Source of the DNA: Acidobacteriota bacterium
GTDB taxonomy: Bacteria; Acidobacteriota; Terriglobia; Terriglobales; Acidobacteriaceae
DNA length: 6,820 nt
NCBI GenBank assembly: GCA_021779695.1
Contig: JAJYAE010000237.1
Coordinates: 1-6,820, forward strand
Direction of reading: 5' to 3'
Positions within the stretch are counted from its first letter, which is position 1; every line of letters begins with the position of its first letter. Shown piece after piece: positions 5,583 through 6,820 of the stretch. A program made the position numbers and the translations under genes. Under the pieces are notes generated by a model. The model saw only the letters and a program-made list of their open reading frames with translations, ran no database searches and was not told the origin of the DNA.

Positions 5583-5623
5583 AGCGGGAATCGCGCAGGT
5601 TGAGACGGAGAATGCGGGCGGAG

Positions 5624-6820
5624 TCAGCTGCGCTTGATGAGGCCGGTGAGGGTCTCGTTCTTGAGGATCTTGCCGCCTTCCTGGACGACGTAGAGGCGGT
5701 TGGCGTCGAGGTCGTGGAGGGTGTCGACTGCGCCGGAGGGCCAGCGGATTTCGACGAGATCGGCTTTTTTGGCCTCTGCGAGGCCGAAGTGGATGCGGAG
5801 ATCGCTGGCGGAGTAGTAGCCGTTGCAGGAGCGCACTTCTTCAATCTGCGTGAGCGGCGAGCCGGGTTTGGCGGTGAGGACGGGCGTGCCGGTCTGGGCG
5901 ACGACCTTGATTTTGGCGCCGATGCCGGTGCGATTGGACTGGACGCCGACGAGGCGAATCTTGATCCAGTTGCGCTGGAGGGACTGATCGCAGCGCAGGA
6001 GCTGGGGAACGGCGTTGACGCAATTGACGATGGCGTCGAGGTCGCCGTCGTTGTCGTAGTCGCCGATGGCGAAGCCGCGGGCCTTTGCGTCGGTGGTGAT
6101 GCCGGGGCCGCCGATCATGCTGACGTCTTCAAACTGGCCATTGCGGAGGTTGCGATAGAGGTATTTGCGCTCGGCGTAGGAGGCGTCGACCTGTGTGCCG
6201 TCGACTTCGGGGTAGACGTGGCCGTTGGCGACGAGAATGTCGAGCCAGCCGTCGTTGTCGATGTCGATGAAGCTGACGCCCCAACCGAGGAGGCGGGTAT
6301 TGATGCCGAGGCCGGCCTGGTAGGTGCGGTCGTCGAAGGAGCCGTCGCCGAGGTTCATATATAAGGAGTCGGTGTCGCCGGCGAAGTTGGTTTTGACGAT
6401 GTCGGGGAGGCCGTCGCGGTTGTAGTCGCCGATGGAGACGCCCATGCCGGCCTGGGGTTTGCCGTCGGGCGAGTAGGCGACGCCGGCTTCGATGGCCTCG
6501 TCTTTGAATGTGCCGTCTTTCTGGTTGACGTAGTAGGTGGCGGATGTGGAGTCGTTCGCGACGTAGATGTTGGGCCAGCCGGTGCCGTCGAGGTCGGCGG
6601 CGGCGCAACTGAGGGCGTAAGTGCCGAGTGTGCCCCACATGCCGGCTTTCTCACTGACGTCGGTGAAGGTGCCGTCGCCGTTGTTGTGATAGAGCAGGTT
6701 CTTGCCGCCTTCGAGTCCGGGCGGGCCGCAGGCGACGATGATGCCCTTGTAGGTGCAGTTGGCGTCTTCGGGCAGCGGGGTGGTCTTGAGGTCGAGGTCG
6801 ATGTAGTTGCCGACGAAGAG
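5624..6820 (-). CDS. CRTAC1-type FG-GAP/VCBS repeat protein with ASPIC/UnbV domain (N-terminus outside window)
   Basis: The frame is open from the right edge of the window to TGA at 5624-5626, giving 398 residues of a longer protein; the ATG at 6638-6640 is internal, since the 60 codons before it (LFVGNYIDLDL through LLYHNNGDGTFTDVSEKAG) are typical family sequence. Counting from the first visible residue, calcium-binding-like loops of FG-GAP/VCBS blades occur at 76-84 (DLDGTGWPN), 132-140 (DYNRDGLPD), 186-194 (DIDNDGWLD) and 254-262 (DYDNDGDLD), with intervening YxNxGDGxF turns. Residues about 280-385 form the ASPIC/UnbV domain, RNWIKIRLVGVQSNRTGIGAKI through LRIHFGLAEAKKADLVEIRWPSG (each split across 285-360). 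The family is a secreted or envelope seven-bladed propeller, common in Acidobacteria and Planctomycetes, often near TPR proteins; its substrate is unknown. The first loop has N for the usual final D. Confidence 0.92.
   Translation of the reverse strand, partial: LFVGNYIDLDLKTTPLPEDANCTYKGIIVACGPPGLEGGKNLLYHNNGDGTFTDVSEKAGMWGTLGTYALSCAAADLDGTGWPNIYVANDSTSATYYVNQKDGTFKDEAIEAGVAYSPDGKPQAGMGVSIGDYNRDGLPDIVKTNFAGDTDSLYMNLGDGSFDDRTYQAGLGINTRLLGWGVSFIDIDNDGWLDILVANGHVYPEVDGTQVDASYAERKYLYRNLRNGQFEDVSMIGGPGITTDAKARGFAIGDYDNDGDLDAIVNCVNAVPQLLRCDQSLQRNWIKIRLVGVQSNRTGIGAKIKVVAQTGTPVLTAKPGSPLTQIEEVRSCNGYYSASDLRIHFGLAEAKKADLVEIRWPSGAVDTLHDLDANRLYVVQEGGKILKNETLTGLIKRS

Larger units (their letters stand above)
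5282..5623. other. Intergenic region between secreted-protein and CRTAC1-type genes
   Basis: This 342-base gap holds the leader, promoter and palindromic copy 4 described separately. Between 5425 and 5528 I see no gene, RNA or convincing site. Frames open across it on both strands are extensions of neighbouring genes or chance frames with unconvincing composition. Confidence 0.6.

Noticed and set aside
5432..6364. Plus-strand open frame of 310 codons
   Set aside because: It is antisense to the CRTAC1-type gene and composed of Val/Ala/Asp/Glu runs that mirror the Asp/Asn/Gly loops of the real gene.

Overview
The window is high-GC DNA (most of it looks like 60-68 % GC by eye) with a gene repertoire typical of Acidobacteriota: a multihaem c-type cytochrome, a CRTAC1-type FG-GAP/ASPIC-UnbV protein, a secreted HEFAETETD protein, and short palindromic elements ending in GGGGCAC. 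That phylum is inferred from family content; no rRNA or other phylogenetic marker is present.

Layout, left to right. (1) 3-455, plus strand: the C-terminal end of a multihaem cytochrome with four visible CXXCH sites. (2) 456-1062: a gene-poor stretch holding two apparent gene remnants. One is a 45-codon C-terminal piece on the minus strand. The other is a plus-strand piece resembling the C-terminal membrane part of a proton-type P-type ATPase. A degenerate hairpin separates them, and a clearer palindromic element follows. (3) 1063-2982, minus: a large membrane-anchored protein rich in short beta-helix-like repeats, noticeably lower in GC than its surroundings and probably acquired by transfer. 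(4) 3117-3923, minus: a stand-alone DUF4145 protein. (5) 3924-4222: two more copies of the palindromic element. (6) 4223-5281, minus: a secreted protein with a signal peptide, a good ribosome-binding site and a recognisable promoter about 115 bases upstream. (7) 5282-5623: that promoter, a leader with a small hairpin, and a fourth palindromic element. (8) 5624-6820, minus: the C-terminal 398 residues of a CRTAC1-type protein whose N-terminus lies beyond the window.

The four complete genes or gene parts on the minus strand are separated by gaps of 134, 299 and 342 bases, so they are more likely separate transcription units than one tight operon. No pathway ties them together. The cytochrome and CRTAC1 protein suggest an envelope with extracytoplasmic redox and secreted repeat proteins.

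The most interesting structure is the palindromic repeat family. Four copies (1005-1047, 3945-4002, 4139-4195, 5529-5582) share the same ends, a shared flank, and stems whose sequences differ but still pair. Three of them begin 16 to 42 bases after the stop codon of a minus-strand gene. The repeat-protein/DUF4145 pair is the only candidate for an uncharacterised accessory module, but the evidence for a functional link is weak.
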